NCBI GenBank assembly: GCA_019454045.1
Contig: SKCR01010145.1
Coordinates: forward strand, 62,001-126,000
Length of the DNA: 64,000 nucleotides
Direction of reading: 5' to 3'
DNA from: Zanthoxylum bungeanum
Lineage: Eukaryota > Streptophyta > Magnoliopsida > Sapindales > Rutaceae
Shown: piece after piece, positions 36,717 through 48,098 of the stretch
Layout: the number at the start of each line of letters is the position of its first letter
How positions within the stretch are numbered: position 1 is the stretch's first letter
Made by a program: the position numbers and the translations under genes
The notes under the pieces: generated by a model
What the model was told of the DNA's origin: nothing
The model's input: the letters and a program-made list of their open reading frames with translations, nothing else
Database searches by the model: none

Positions 36717-37248
36717 GGAAATTCGAAATTTTTGGCACCCATATCAGATCTGAAAATTCTGAAATTTTGGTGATGAAACATATGTTATTTAAATATATTG
36801 GATGTGTATTGTGCATTGTAATAATTATCGGAAATTGTTTCGGAATGAAAATAAGCGAAAACGGTAAAAAATGGCGTTAGCGGGTGAGTTTTAGGCTTAC
36901 CGGGTGACAGATGTCCAAACAATGAATTGGTCATTGTTTTGTTAGCCCATGAACTGCCCAAGTACTATTGAGGATGACCTGGGCAGCCCCCATATGTATT
37001 GGTTGGTCGGTTCGGGCAAAAACGTATTTTATACCATTCTGCGGAAAAATATTTTCGTAAAAAATTTCGCAATATTTTCTAAATTATTGATATTTTTATT
37101 TGATAAAAAATATAATATGTTTAAGTGAAATATGAATGAATTATTCATATTGGATATTGAATAATTGATTCGATAAGTTTAACAAATTTTAAAGTTACTA
37201 TTTCGCCCGAACCTCTCTTCCGCCTGAGCCTTTGAGAAAACCCCAACA
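36717..37248 (+). repeat. Copia-type 5' LTR part
   Basis: Ends CCCCAACA at 37248, followed by AAAT and the initiator-Met-tRNA primer site at 37253. The left limit is taken as the end of the preceding element; a TG start is not obvious. It does not resemble the LTR starting at 57292, so the two cannot be paired from sequence alone. Confidence 0.55.
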
Positions 37249-37252
37249 AAAT

Positions 37253-37265
37253 TGGTATCAGAGCC
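37253..37265 (+). promoter_or_regulatory. Primer-binding site for initiator Met tRNA
   Basis: TGGTATCAGAGCC is complementary to the 3' end of plant initiator Met tRNA, the standard primer site of Copia elements, and lies five bases after the LTR end. Confidence 0.85.
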
Positions 37266-37895
37266 AGGTTTGATCCTTCTTCCATTACATTTGTCATGCT
37301 TGATATATGATATATAATCCAATTTTGATATTTGCACATGCATGCAATTTAGATTTTTCTTAATTTTTCGGTTCTATGCTAACAGAAAATATAACGAAGA
37401 TTTAATGGTTAAGTTAAGTTATATTTTCCCAGGTATAATTAAACTGCTGAGAAATTGATCTAGATTAAATTCTACATTTGATGTAAAGCAAAACTCTCTA
37501 TAGGAATATCCCCGCCTAAATAAGGCATTAAAGTCACTAGTATAAGGAATACTTATTTCTTGGTCCGCCTTGTCAGTACGGATGCGAATGATTTCCTGAT
37601 GTTGTAGTTGTAACGTGCCAAAGTTGTGCAGTTATGGTTGATAGTAGTTCATTTGTGCCGGTATAACTTATATGATAAGAGACAAATTCAAGTGAAAATG
37701 GAAATCATGAACGTGCCAAAGCTGTCATGACTACATCGGTAGCTTGAGTTTGTCACTGACAAGTGAAGCCTTGATACGCCTCCTGTGAACGTGCCAAAGC
37801 TGTCACAACGAGAAATGGTCAGGACCAAAATCAGCAGTCACAGTGAGTGTGATTGACAATGAGTTGTCTACCTGTGAATATACGTAGGCGAGAAC
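37266..37895 (+). mobile_element. Copia-derived leader with a repeated CGTGCCAAAGCTGT motif
   Basis: Follows the primer site. The motif CGTGCCAAAGYTGT occurs near 37614, 37712 and 37790, and a fourth copy starts at 37895, where the LARD-like element inserted. No coding frame is seen. Confidence 0.55.
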
Positions 37896-37900
37896 GTGTC

Positions 37901-38486
37901 TGTATGGGCCAAATTTGGTCCAAGGGTAAAACTGTCTTTCACCTTAAGCCCATCAGCATGTTAGGCCCGAAAATAAGGACCAAAGCCCAAAGAATTATGT
38001 ATTATTTGATTACAATTAAATCATAAACTAATACAAAGCATAACCACTCCACTTAACCTAATTCTAGCACTAAACCCCACCACTCCACTTAACCTAATTC
38101 TAGCACTAATCCTCACTTACTCCAAAACTATTACCAAATACACCAGCATTAGATCATGTTTTATCTATAAATATGAAAAGAATACGGGAAGAAGTCATTC
38201 AAGTCTCATTTCTCTCACCCTAATACTTCATACTCTCAATCCTTGATCTCTTCATATATTACACGGCCCTCACGGCCAAACAAAGGAAGTAGAGGTAATA
38301 TTCAACCTTGCTTTCCCATTTTACAAATTTATTTCGTGCCACTGACTTGGGCGTCGGAGTGCCCCCGGCACCCACCACACCGGTGGGTAGTCTCCTCCCG
38401 CTCACTCTACTTTGTCTTGCAGGATCGCTGATGCCCCCAACCTACAAATTCTGATTGTGGACCTCGGCCGAAATGCAGCATCCACA
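37901..38486 (+). repeat. 5' LTR of the LARD-like element
   Basis: 586 bp, TGTATGGGCC to GCATCCACA. Contains a TATAAATA box-like word near 38164-38173, ~55 bp before a pyrimidine-rich CTCATTTCTCTCACCC, a plausible transcription start region. Confidence 0.93.
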
Positions 38487-38489
38487 ATT

Positions 38490-38507
38490 TGGCGCCCACC
38501 GTGGGGC
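38490..38507 (+). promoter_or_regulatory. Primer-binding site of the LARD-like element
   Basis: TGGCGCCCACCGTGGGGC begins four bases after the LTR. It fits the tRNA-complementary sites of plant Ty3-type elements; the exact tRNA was not determined. Confidence 0.7.
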
Positions 38508-40649
38508 CTTGGCGATTCATAGCAAGCAAAGACCACCCAGTCTACAATCTTTACAAACAAACACCAGATCCTGTGATGGCATAATCGGCCAGTCTACAAA
38601 ACATTTACGATCAATGGAAGATGAAAATTGATCCATGTAAAATTCCAATACTAATCTCCAATAGTATCTGGAACATAATTCATTCCTCGGCCACTCAAAG
38701 GCATGAGACTACACCTCTTTTCAACTATCTTATTAACCAAATCTTTTAGAAACATTCAACAATATTTATCCAGCCGACCGATCACAACAAGTCACCTCAT
38801 CCAAACAACAGGAAATGCATGAGTTAAAAGAGCAATTTTCTATAGCCTACCTAAAGTCAGACTACCAATTTAAATAAAAAAAAAGCCAAAAAAAAGAGAA
38901 CCAGTCCATGAGCATGATCAAGCCCAAAAGCAACCAAGAAACAACCAAAACTGGTTCAGCTTGGAACGGCCCGAATCAAAACCACTACGTCAAAGATTAA
39001 AAAAAGTCCAAAAGACTGAAAACCCCAAACAACAAGTCCAACACAATAAACGACCACTAGCCCACCTCCCAAAAGAAACAGCCTTCGACGCACCAGCCAG
39101 AACCAGACCAACGACAGCCCAACAACACAAGCCATCAAATAATCAGCCCGACAACGAATTAAAAGGAAGGCTAGTTATCCCACATCGATTAGTGCTTTAG
39201 AGGCACAACCTAGAGAGCAATAAAACCCCTCCCACATCGATTGTTTGGAATGAATGAGCCTACCAAGCACAAAAAGCCAACCACATCATGCCACCACACA
39301 AGTCATTCCATGTGCAGCCATCATTCGACACTTGCAAGGCTACCACACGCCACTCTACATACATCAATATGCCAAACAGAAGAGAGCCTCAACTCCATAC
39401 GACATGCCACAAAGGTTTAGGCTACTTTTAGGGGTTATCTGGCTCGTCGTATCAAACCCTCAATAGCATCATAAGGATCCAAGCTTTCATTCAATTGGTT
39501 AGAAGACAAGTAGTGGCAACTCTGCATTGTCGGCAAGGAATTGTTAAGTTTCAGACCACTGGCTCCTGGTCAAAAACGCTCAAAATAAACTATTATTCAA
39601 AAGTAATGTGAGCAGCTTCTATTCAAACTCGACAAAGATGAAGCTTCACGCTACAAGAAAAGGAGGAGTGATCCACAAGATAAAGCTCCATGCACAGACA
39701 AACTCACATGGGATCCAACTTGATATAAGATGATTGGGTCCCATTTGACACTACAAGATGTTCTAATCTTGGAAGACAATCAGACAAGAACCAAGGAAAT
39801 AATATATCTCCTTCACAAACCATCCCATGGGCAACCTCTTGCGTGTAGCATGGATCAATCCCGCTTGAAAGACATGATTTCTGACTTGTGAAATTTGAAT
39901 TGCTTCATGCTTTGGGAAGCTTTCATGTGACATTTACGGAATAAGCCTTTTATGGCGTGGGCCTCATGTTCGTGGGCTTGGAAGGCGTGAGTGGGCTTTT
40001 GGTGTTTGGGCACCTTTCTTTCACGTGCGTTCTCATGGTGCATGGCTTCTTGCCTCCTTTCGGCGCATGGGTTCTGAAACCTTTTGATCATGCGCGTGGG
40101 TTGCATGCTACAATTACTCAAGCTTTGTAAATTCAATTTTTGCACACAGTCCATTCGACTAAACTACATACAAAAAGCAAGAGCCCACTTGCCAGACGAC
40201 AACAACCCACATGCAATGCAGATGTATGAAGCCAGCCCAGATGCGCAAGCCATGATCAGTCCATCCAAAGGAGCGAGCTGGTCAAGCGCAGATGGCCCAT
40301 TCGCCAAAAAGACAAAATAATAGCATGAGTTATGTGAAGTTGGCCCACTTGTTAAAAACCTAGTTATTGTATTCAAGCTTGACTAGTGCATGAGACACCT
40401 AGCACAAAGCTGCCAAAGTCGTGTGGTCCATAATCAAATAAGGAGCCATGTGCTGGTGGATGACCATCAACTTCAGGCTACATGGAAAAATCCATCTCTC
40501 ATAGACTACTTGGAATAATTATCAACTCCTCCAGACTAAATCAAAGGTTAGTCATCATCTCCATGCTACTTTGATTTAATATTGCCAACTCCATACTACA
40601 TAGGGAATATATTATCATGTCCAGTAGAACTCCCTAGGACCTTCTTTTG
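38508..40649 (+). other. Non-coding interior of the LARD-like element
   Basis: Mixed composition, with short frames (for example 38961-39200, 39254-39466, and 39855-40154 on the minus strand) lacking recognisable domains. CCCACATCGATT occurs twice near 39178 and 39232. No gag, pol or tRNA gene is seen. Confidence 0.55.
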
Positions 40650-42240
40650 GTCCATTCGACCAACCTTTATTAGATTAGGTAGTATGGAAATTTTATGTGA
40701 CTTTCATCAAAATTCATTCTATTGTAGTATCATTGACCTTAGTCAGGTATTGTATAATTAGTAATGACCTTGGTAGACATCCATCTCTTCCATACTACAT
40801 ATGAAGATAATCATCTCCACACTACCTATGGAGATTATCATCCACTCTAGACTATATGGATGGATTTCCATAAACTCTAGAAAGCATAGGGAAAGCCCCA
40901 TAAACCTTCATCAGGTTCATTCGACCGTAGTCTCCTAACCTTCATCAGGACATGTAGAATGAAAATTTTATTGGACCTCCTTTAGGTCCAATCGACCAGC
41001 CTTTTCAAGTTAGGTAGTATGAAATTCTCTTGAACCTCTATCAGGTTCAGTCAACCAATCTTTATCAAGTTTAGTAGAGTGGTGATTCTCATAAACACGC
41101 ATTAGTTTCATACGACCGTGTCTCATGGACCTTTGTCAGTTCCATTCGACAGTAGTATCATGAATAGGTAGAAAGAAGATTCACTTGGACTTACATCAAG
41201 TTCAGTCGACCATAGCTTATTGGACCTTCATCAGGTCTAGTAGAATGAAGATTCTCATAGATAATCATCAGGTTCATTCGACCGTAGCTTCGTGGACCTT
41301 CCTCAACTCCATTCGACTAGTCCAGTCGACAGTAGTCTCACATAAGAAAGAATAGTAATGACTTTCATCAAGTTCATTCAATTGTAGCATCGTAGACCTT
41401 CAGGTCTAGTATATTGAGTAATGACTTCCTTGGAATTCCATCAATTCCATTCGATGAGTCCAGTCGACGGTAGTATCGTAGAAATATGAAGAGTGATGAC
41501 CTTGATAGATATTTTTCAAGTTCATTCGACCGTGTCTCATGGACCTTCATCAGGTCTATGATAGTGAGTAATGACCTCCTTGGACTTCCATCAAGTCCAT
41601 TCGTCCGTAGTCTCGTAGAATGGAGGTGACATTGATAGCTTTAATCAAGTTTATCTACATATTCTATTGGATCTTCATCAGGTCCATTCGACAAACTTCA
41701 TTCGACAGTAGTATTGTAGAAGTATGAAGAGTGATAACCTTGAAAGATATTCTCCAAGTTCATTCTGCCATAGTCTCATGGACCTTCATCAGGTCTAGGA
41801 GAGTGAGTGATGAATTCTTTGGACTTTCATAAAATTCATTCGACCGTAGTCTCATAAATCCTCATCAAGAGAATAAGTAATTTCATTCTTTGGACTTTCA
41901 TCAAGTCCATTCGACAAGTCCATTCGACAGTAGTCTCGAGACCTTCATCAGGTCTTGTAGTATGAAGATTCACATAGATATTTAGGTTCATTCGACTGTG
42001 CCTTATGGACTTTCACATGTCCAATTGATAGTTCATTCGACAGTAGTATCATGGACCTTCATCAGAACTAGTAGTATGAGAAGGAAAGACTCTCATAGAA
42101 CTTCTTCAAGTCTAGTAGTATCAAAATCCTCATTGACTCATATTGGATCATGTAGAATGAAAAATGGAGACCCTCGTGGATCTTCATCATATATGGAGTG
42201 TGTAGACTCCCCTAGTCTTTGGAACCCGTAGTATGGGGAA
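40650..42240 (+). repeat. Degenerate tandem-repeat zone
   Basis: Irregularly spaced variants of GGACCTTCATCAGGTCCATTC and TTCGACCGTAGTCTCATGGA recur throughout. They look like a decayed, older version of the adjacent regular array, whose GGTTCAGTCGAC core they share in part. Confidence 0.75.
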
Positions 42241-43975
42241 TATCCTGACCTTCATCTGATTCAGTCGACTGGGAACATCCCCCATAGACTCATGTAGAGT
42301 CAATTGATCATCCTGATCATCATCTGGATCAGTCGACAATGGACATTCCCCATAGACTCATGTAGAGTCAATTGAATATCCTGACCTTCATCTGGTTCAG
42401 TCGACTGGGAACATCCCCCATAGACTCATGTAGAGTCAATTGATCATCCTGATCATCATCTGGATCAGTCGACAAGGGACATTCCCCTGACTCATGTCGA
42501 GTCAAGTAAACTCCTGAACCACCGTTTGGTTCAGTCGACAAGTGACATTCCCTTGGACTCATGTCGAGTCAAGTAAACTCCTGAACCACCGTTTGGTTCA
42601 GTCGACAAGGGACATTCCCCATGACTCATGTCAAGTCAAGTAAACTCCTGAACCACCGTTTGGTTCAGTCGACAAGGGACATTCCCCTGGACTCATGTCG
42701 AGTCAAGTAAACTCCTGAACCACCGTTTGATTCAGTCGACAAGGGACATTCCCCATGACTCATGTCGAGTCAAGTAAACTCCTGAACCACCGTTTGGTTC
42801 AGTCGACAAGGGACATTCCCCTGGACTCATGTCGAGTCAAGTAAACTCCTGAACCACTGTTTGGTTCAGTCGACAAGGGACATTACCCTGGACTCATGTC
42901 GAGTCAAGTAAACTCCTGAACCACCGTTTGGTTCAGTCGACAAGGGACATTCCCCTGGACTCATGTCGAGTCAAGTAAACTCCTGAACCACTGTTTGGTT
43001 CAGTCGACAAGGGACATTCCCCTGGACTCATGTCGAGTCAAGTAAACTCCTGAACCACCGTTTGGTTCAGTCGACAAGGGACATTCCCCTGGACTCATGT
43101 CGAGTCAATTAAACTCCTGAACCACCGTTTGGTTCAGTCGACAAGGGACATTCCCCATGACTCATGTCGAGTCAAGTAAACTCCTGAACCACCGTTTGGT
43201 TCAGTCGACAAGGGACATTCCCCTGGACTCATGTCGAGTCAAGTAAACTCCTGAACCACCGTTTGGTTCAGTCGACAAGGGACATTCCACATGACTCATG
43301 TCGAGTCAAGTAAACTCCTGAACCACCGTTTGGTTCAGTCGACAAGGGACATTCCCCTGGACTCATGTCGAGTCAAGTAAACTCCTGAACCACCGTTTGA
43401 TTCAGTCATCAAGGGACATTCCCCATGACTCATGTCGAGTCAAGTAAACTCCTGAACCACCGTTTGGTACAGTCGACAAGGGACATTCCCCTGGACTCAT
43501 GTCGAGTCAAGTAAACTCCTGAACCACTGTTTGGTTCAGTCGACAAGGGACATTCCCCTGGACTCATGTCGAGTCAAAGTAAACTCCTGAACCACCGTTT
43601 GGTTCAGTCGGCAAGGGACATTCCCTTGGACTCATGTCGAGTCAAGTAAACTCCTGAACCACCGTTTGGTTCAGTCGACAAGGGACATTCCCTGGACTCA
43701 TGTCGAGTCAAGTAAACTCCTGAACCACTGTTTGGTTCAGTCGACAAGGGACATTCCCCTGGACTCATGTCGAGTCAAGTAAACTCCTGAACCACCGTTT
43801 GGTTCAGTCGGCAAGGGACATTCCCTTGGACTCATGTCGAGTCAAGTAAACTCCTTAACCACCGTTTGGTTCAGTCGACAAGGGACGTTCCCCTGGACTC
43901 ATGTCGAGTCAAGTATACTCCTGAAACTACCGTTTGATTCAGTCGACAAGGAACATTCTCCTGGATTCATGAACT
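42241..43975 (+). repeat. Tandem array of a 66/67-bp unit, ~26 copies
   Basis: The unit runs CTCCTGAACCACCGTTTG, GTTCAGTCGACAAGGGACAT, TCCCCTGGACTCATGTCGAG, TCAAGTAAA. Two alternating variants (CCCCTGGACTC and CCCCATGACTC) differ by 1 bp in length. The first ~250 bp have longer, more divergent units with ATAGACTCATGTAGAGTC. Each unit carries the dyads GAACCA/TGGTTC, GACTC/GAGTC and GGGA/TCCC plus the palindrome GTCGAC. The position just before the 3' LTR resembles tandem arrays known from the 3' part of Tat/Ogre elements. Confidence 0.95.
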
Positions 43976-44181
43976 CCTGAAATTCTATTTTAGTTCGGTC
44001 AAAGACACGTACTCCATGACCCTAAGCTAAGATGCATGCAAACAGAAACCTACGTTTTTGTATATTTTGATATGACATTTGGCAGAAGGTAATACACTCT
44101 TACGCTCTTTTTTCACATACGACACGGATAAATATACTCTCTAAAACAAAAATTCTTTGACTTAGAGAGTAAGGGACAAAC

Positions 44182-44767
44182 TGTATGGGCCAAATTTGGT
44201 CCAAGGGTAAAACTGTCTTTCACCTTAAGCCCATCAGCATGTTAGGCCCGAAAATAAGGACCAAAGCCCAAAGAATTATGTATTATTTGATTACAATTAA
44301 ATCATAAACTAATACAAAGCATAACCACTCCACTTAACCTAATTCTAGCACTAAACCCCACCACTCCACTTAACCTAATTCTAGCACTAATCCTCACTTA
44401 CTCCAAAACTATTACCAAATACACCAGCATTAGATCATGTTTTATCTATAAATATGAAAAGAATACGGGAAGAAGTCATTCAAGTCTCATTTCTCTCACC
44501 CTAATACTTCATACTCTCAATCCTTGATCTCTTCATATATTACACGGCCCTCACGGCCAAACAAAGGAAGTAGAGGTAATATTCAACCTTGCTTTCCCAT
44601 TTTACAAATTTATTTCGTGCCACTGACTTGGGCGTCGGAGTGCCCCCGACACCCACCACACCGGTGGGTAGTCTCCTCCCGCTCACTCTACTTTGTCTTG
44701 CAGGATCGCTGATGCCCCCAACCTACAAATTCTGATTGTGGACCTCGGCCGAAATCCAGCATCCACA
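44182..44767 (+). repeat. 3' LTR of the LARD-like element
   Basis: 586 bp, identical to 37901-38486 except about two bases (CCCCGACACC for CCCCGGCACC; AAATCCAGC for AAATGCAGC). Preceded by the purine-rich AGAGAGTAAGGGACA. Confidence 0.93.
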
Positions 44768-44772
44768 GTGTC

Positions 44773-47700
44773 AAAGCTGTGAGTCGAAATATATTCATGG
44801 GGTCCACTTCTCACTATGGAATTCAATTTAATTATTGGATTTCCGTTTTCCGTTGGGGATTACGGTATTATGTAAAGTAGTGGGAGGCACTGCTGGATTT
44901 AAAAAAAATCCATAACTAAAGTAGTGTGTAATATTATGAAAATTGCCGCTTATGTTTTCCTTATTCTATAGTGTTGATAGAACTAAACTTTTAATCCATT
45001 GCATGCATATTTTATATATGTTTTCTGACTTCCTTCATGGTTGAAGTTTTCTAGAATAAGTTCTAGATTATGAGTAGGCTTGGATATTGTTAGATTAATC
45101 TAAACCATCGGGAACTGTTGTTTTGATTTTCTTGGAAATCAATATGGTTAGTGACTTAGTTACTAAGTCATGATAGGTAATCTAAATAGATATCTGTTTT
45201 TGGATATAATTATCTAGAGAGAATAGTTTCTTGTGTAGTAAGAATTGACGTGAATTAGTTTATGTCTCGAGATTTTTTACTGGCAATAAGAAAACTCCAT
45301 TAGGTATTTTTTTAATCTGATAATGATGTTTCTTGGATTTTGTGACCTTTAGAGGTAAAGTGTATGACATAATTTGCTAATCAATGATTTGCATTTATTG
45401 TGAATAGTTGAAGGCAAATTATAAAGCTAAATAAAGAAGATGTGTATAGTTGTATGTAAAGAATATTGATTCTCACAACACGACAATTGTAGGTATTGGA
45501 TACCAGATCTCCCGTCTAGTTATTTAAAATATTATTTACTGATTGTTTTGATATTTGATATCAAAACTTGCGACTATTGGATAGTTACTTGTTCTTTATA
45601 AATAATTATTTCATATTTTAATATGACTAGTAGTGTCATTGATGAAGAGATAAACGTTAAGAAAAATATTCGGTTAAGTAAATAACGTAGAATAATGCTT
45701 TATGAGATTTTATCACATAAGTATTAGATGTTTATTCTGTATGGTAAAAGATGATATGATACGAGATCACACCACATATCCTTATCAATTTAATGAATAT
45801 TATATTCAGGAATGTGATTAAATCTCATTTAACCAATAATCGTCATTGGATCACAGATTTATTAAACTAATACTTTGGATGTATGTAGTTTAATGAATTA
45901 TAAATTGCCTTGGATAGTTTTCTTTACTTCGTAACTTAGTTAATGAGTTATCATGACTTAGTTACGTGTTTCTAAAAGAACACATATTGAACATCTTGAA
46001 TGGTTCACGAACTTTCAATATGTTTCCGATGAAACACGGATAGAATATTTTGACTGGTTCAAAGATATTCGATTTGAAGTTTTGAAAACTGTATCTTTAA
46101 AATTCATCATGAATCTTTGAATTGTTCAAAGATGTTTGATACGATCAAACATGTGAATTTATGACAATTAGTTCTAAGATTATTCAATGAATATGATTCT
46201 TACTTAATATTATTCTTCTACGATTCCATCATGATGGAATTGGTCAGTGGGAGAAATCGAATCTTATATGATTTGATTCGTTTGATATTGAGTGTTACCG
46301 AATTAGTTTCAATATTTTTGGGGATATGCTCCAGTAACACTAATTCATCTTTTTCATTATTGTTCAATTAGTTTCTACAGTTATATATATGATATATATA
46401 AGTAGAAAATTTGAATCTTGAAAAGTTTGAGATTTGAATCTTTATTTTGTATAATGGTTATATAATTGAAAGTACTTGAGCCTCAGAGGTACAAGTAAAA
46501 GTTTATCATTTATTCTATTTAATATAATATTATATTTTATTTGATAGAATATATTTTCTATGATCCCGAGTAATAAAATTATTTTATTACTTGGTGCATA
46601 ACATCAGATGTTAATGATTGTAGAAAAGACTTGACTTATTGAAGTTAAATGTGAGAGTGATAAACTATAAATGGAACTACATAATTAATAAGATAAAAAG
46701 ACCCTTAGACATCTTCCATATAAGTTCAATATGATGTCAGAATCATGTGCGAAGTATTTGATACTTAATGGTTCTGCTGTTTTCTTATCGAAGAAAATTA
46801 TCCTATAACTTATAGTGGGTGCGATATTTGATATCTAAGATTTTTCAAAGCTTACTGCAATCAAGTTTGAACTTGATTAAGCTTTCGTTATGAATCATTC
46901 ATATAAATGTGCAAATGTTTTCTGCAGCAAAAGCAAAGTGAGCTTATTAAAGGTTTGACCTTTATAATATGACAATGAGAAATGTTATACTCAGCAATCT
47001 ATTATAGTTTCTGAAGAAACTTGTCTCTAGTCACACTAATTGAACAATTAAAGATCTGTTGGTTAATGTTGATATTAAACTATCTATTTTAGCTAGGAAT
47101 ACAAAGTGACGTTCCTGAATGATTTCTTCGAAGAAGAGATCCATTGTGATTTCTTTGCTTGAAGAGTTCATTCTGGAATGGCATTGGAGTTTGTATTCTG
47201 TTAAGATCACAGTTTGATATACCAGCTTATAGAGCCTATTGTAGACTCAGATGAGCTTTCCAGAAATACGTGTTCTCTAATTTTGATATTAGTCAGATTG
47301 TCCGGTTTTATCAAAGTATAGAGAATACATATGTGATAGTAGGGTTAGTGGAAGCGTACATATTTCTTTCTAGTATTGTATATCCTAACGACATTATCTT
47401 TATTAATGTAATAATGAGATGTTTATGAGGTAAAAGATTTACCTAAGTCTTATTTTCTCCGTAAAAACAGTGAGAGTAGTCTTTGTTATATTCGATATAA
47501 AGTTTTATATATGATATAAGACTAAGAGACTTGTGAGATACTCTCATTAGTCGTGCATTAGATATGATCTAATAAAGAACACGATAAGACTATCTGTGTG
47601 ACAGTTAGTATAACTGTTTGACAGTTAGTTATAATTGTTTGAAAATTAGTTATAACTGTTTGACAGTTAGTGTGTCTCTTATATATAATATTCATTTTTC

Positions 47701-48093
47701 GTAAAGGATAATTCCTTAATCAAAAGAGAAATTGATTAGAATGTCTAATCAATCTTATGCATAATAAGATGTTGGCATAATGAATATTATATTATGTACG
47801 ATTAAAAATATCAATTTAATCGTAATTATTATGAGCTATTTTTGATACCATGTAGACCATATGATGGGTCTTGAAACACGTTCACTGTTATCTTTGAGAT
47901 ATTAAGAACGAGTTTCTTATTAATGGAGAATATAGTCTGGAACCATTAAGATCAATTAGTTTTGAGTCTAATTATGACGTTAGATTGTCTACGTCATAAA
48001 GAGTTAGAAAAGATGAAGTGAGAGTGTCATAGATGATTCTACTGTGTGAGTGGAATTAGTTGCAACTTATGAAGTATTGACTTATGAAGTTGC
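44773..48093 (+). pseudogene. Copia gag-pol relic (internal region)
   Basis: This continues the element cut at 37900. Strongly decayed and AT-rich. The clearest trace is at 47103-47159: KVTFLNDFFEEEIHC and then a stop, matching the Copia RT motif VKTAFLNGxLEEEIY. A second lies at 47388-47426, where VYPNDIIFINVI resembles the YVDDILLIGN active-site box with the first Asp lost. A ~23-bp motif around GTTTGACAGTTAGT is repeated at 47595-47672. The rest of gag-pol cannot be read in any frame. Confidence 0.6.
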
Positions 48094-48098
48094 ATAGT

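Larger units (their letters stand above)
37901..44767 (+). mobile_element. Non-coding LTR retrotransposon (LARD-like)
   Basis: Complete structure: target duplication GTGTC (37896-37900, 44768-44772), two 586-bp LTRs with about two differences, a primer-site-like TGGCGCCCACCGTGGGGC at 38490 and a purine-rich tract before 44182. The 5.7-kb interior has no gag or pol; its longest frames are under 100 codons and show no domain. About 3.3 kb of the interior is tandem repeat (degenerate 40650-42240, regular 42241-43975). Near-identical LTRs indicate a recent insertion, so it must be mobilised by proteins from elsewhere. Orientation is set by the primer site and purine tract. Confidence 0.92.

Noticed and set aside
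38243..38431. 62-codon protein also found at 44524-44712
   Set aside because: Identical because both lie in the two LTRs of the same element; no domain.
39855..40320. Protein-coding interior of the LARD-like element
   Set aside because: Frames on both strands are short and overlapping, with no gag or pol motif.
42241..43975. CRISPR-like array
   Set aside because: Units are contiguous and near-identical without unique spacers, inside a plant LTR element.
42241..43975. Centromeric satellite
   Set aside because: The unit is 66/67 bp, not a typical ~150-180 bp monomer, and is bounded by one element's LTRs and TSD.
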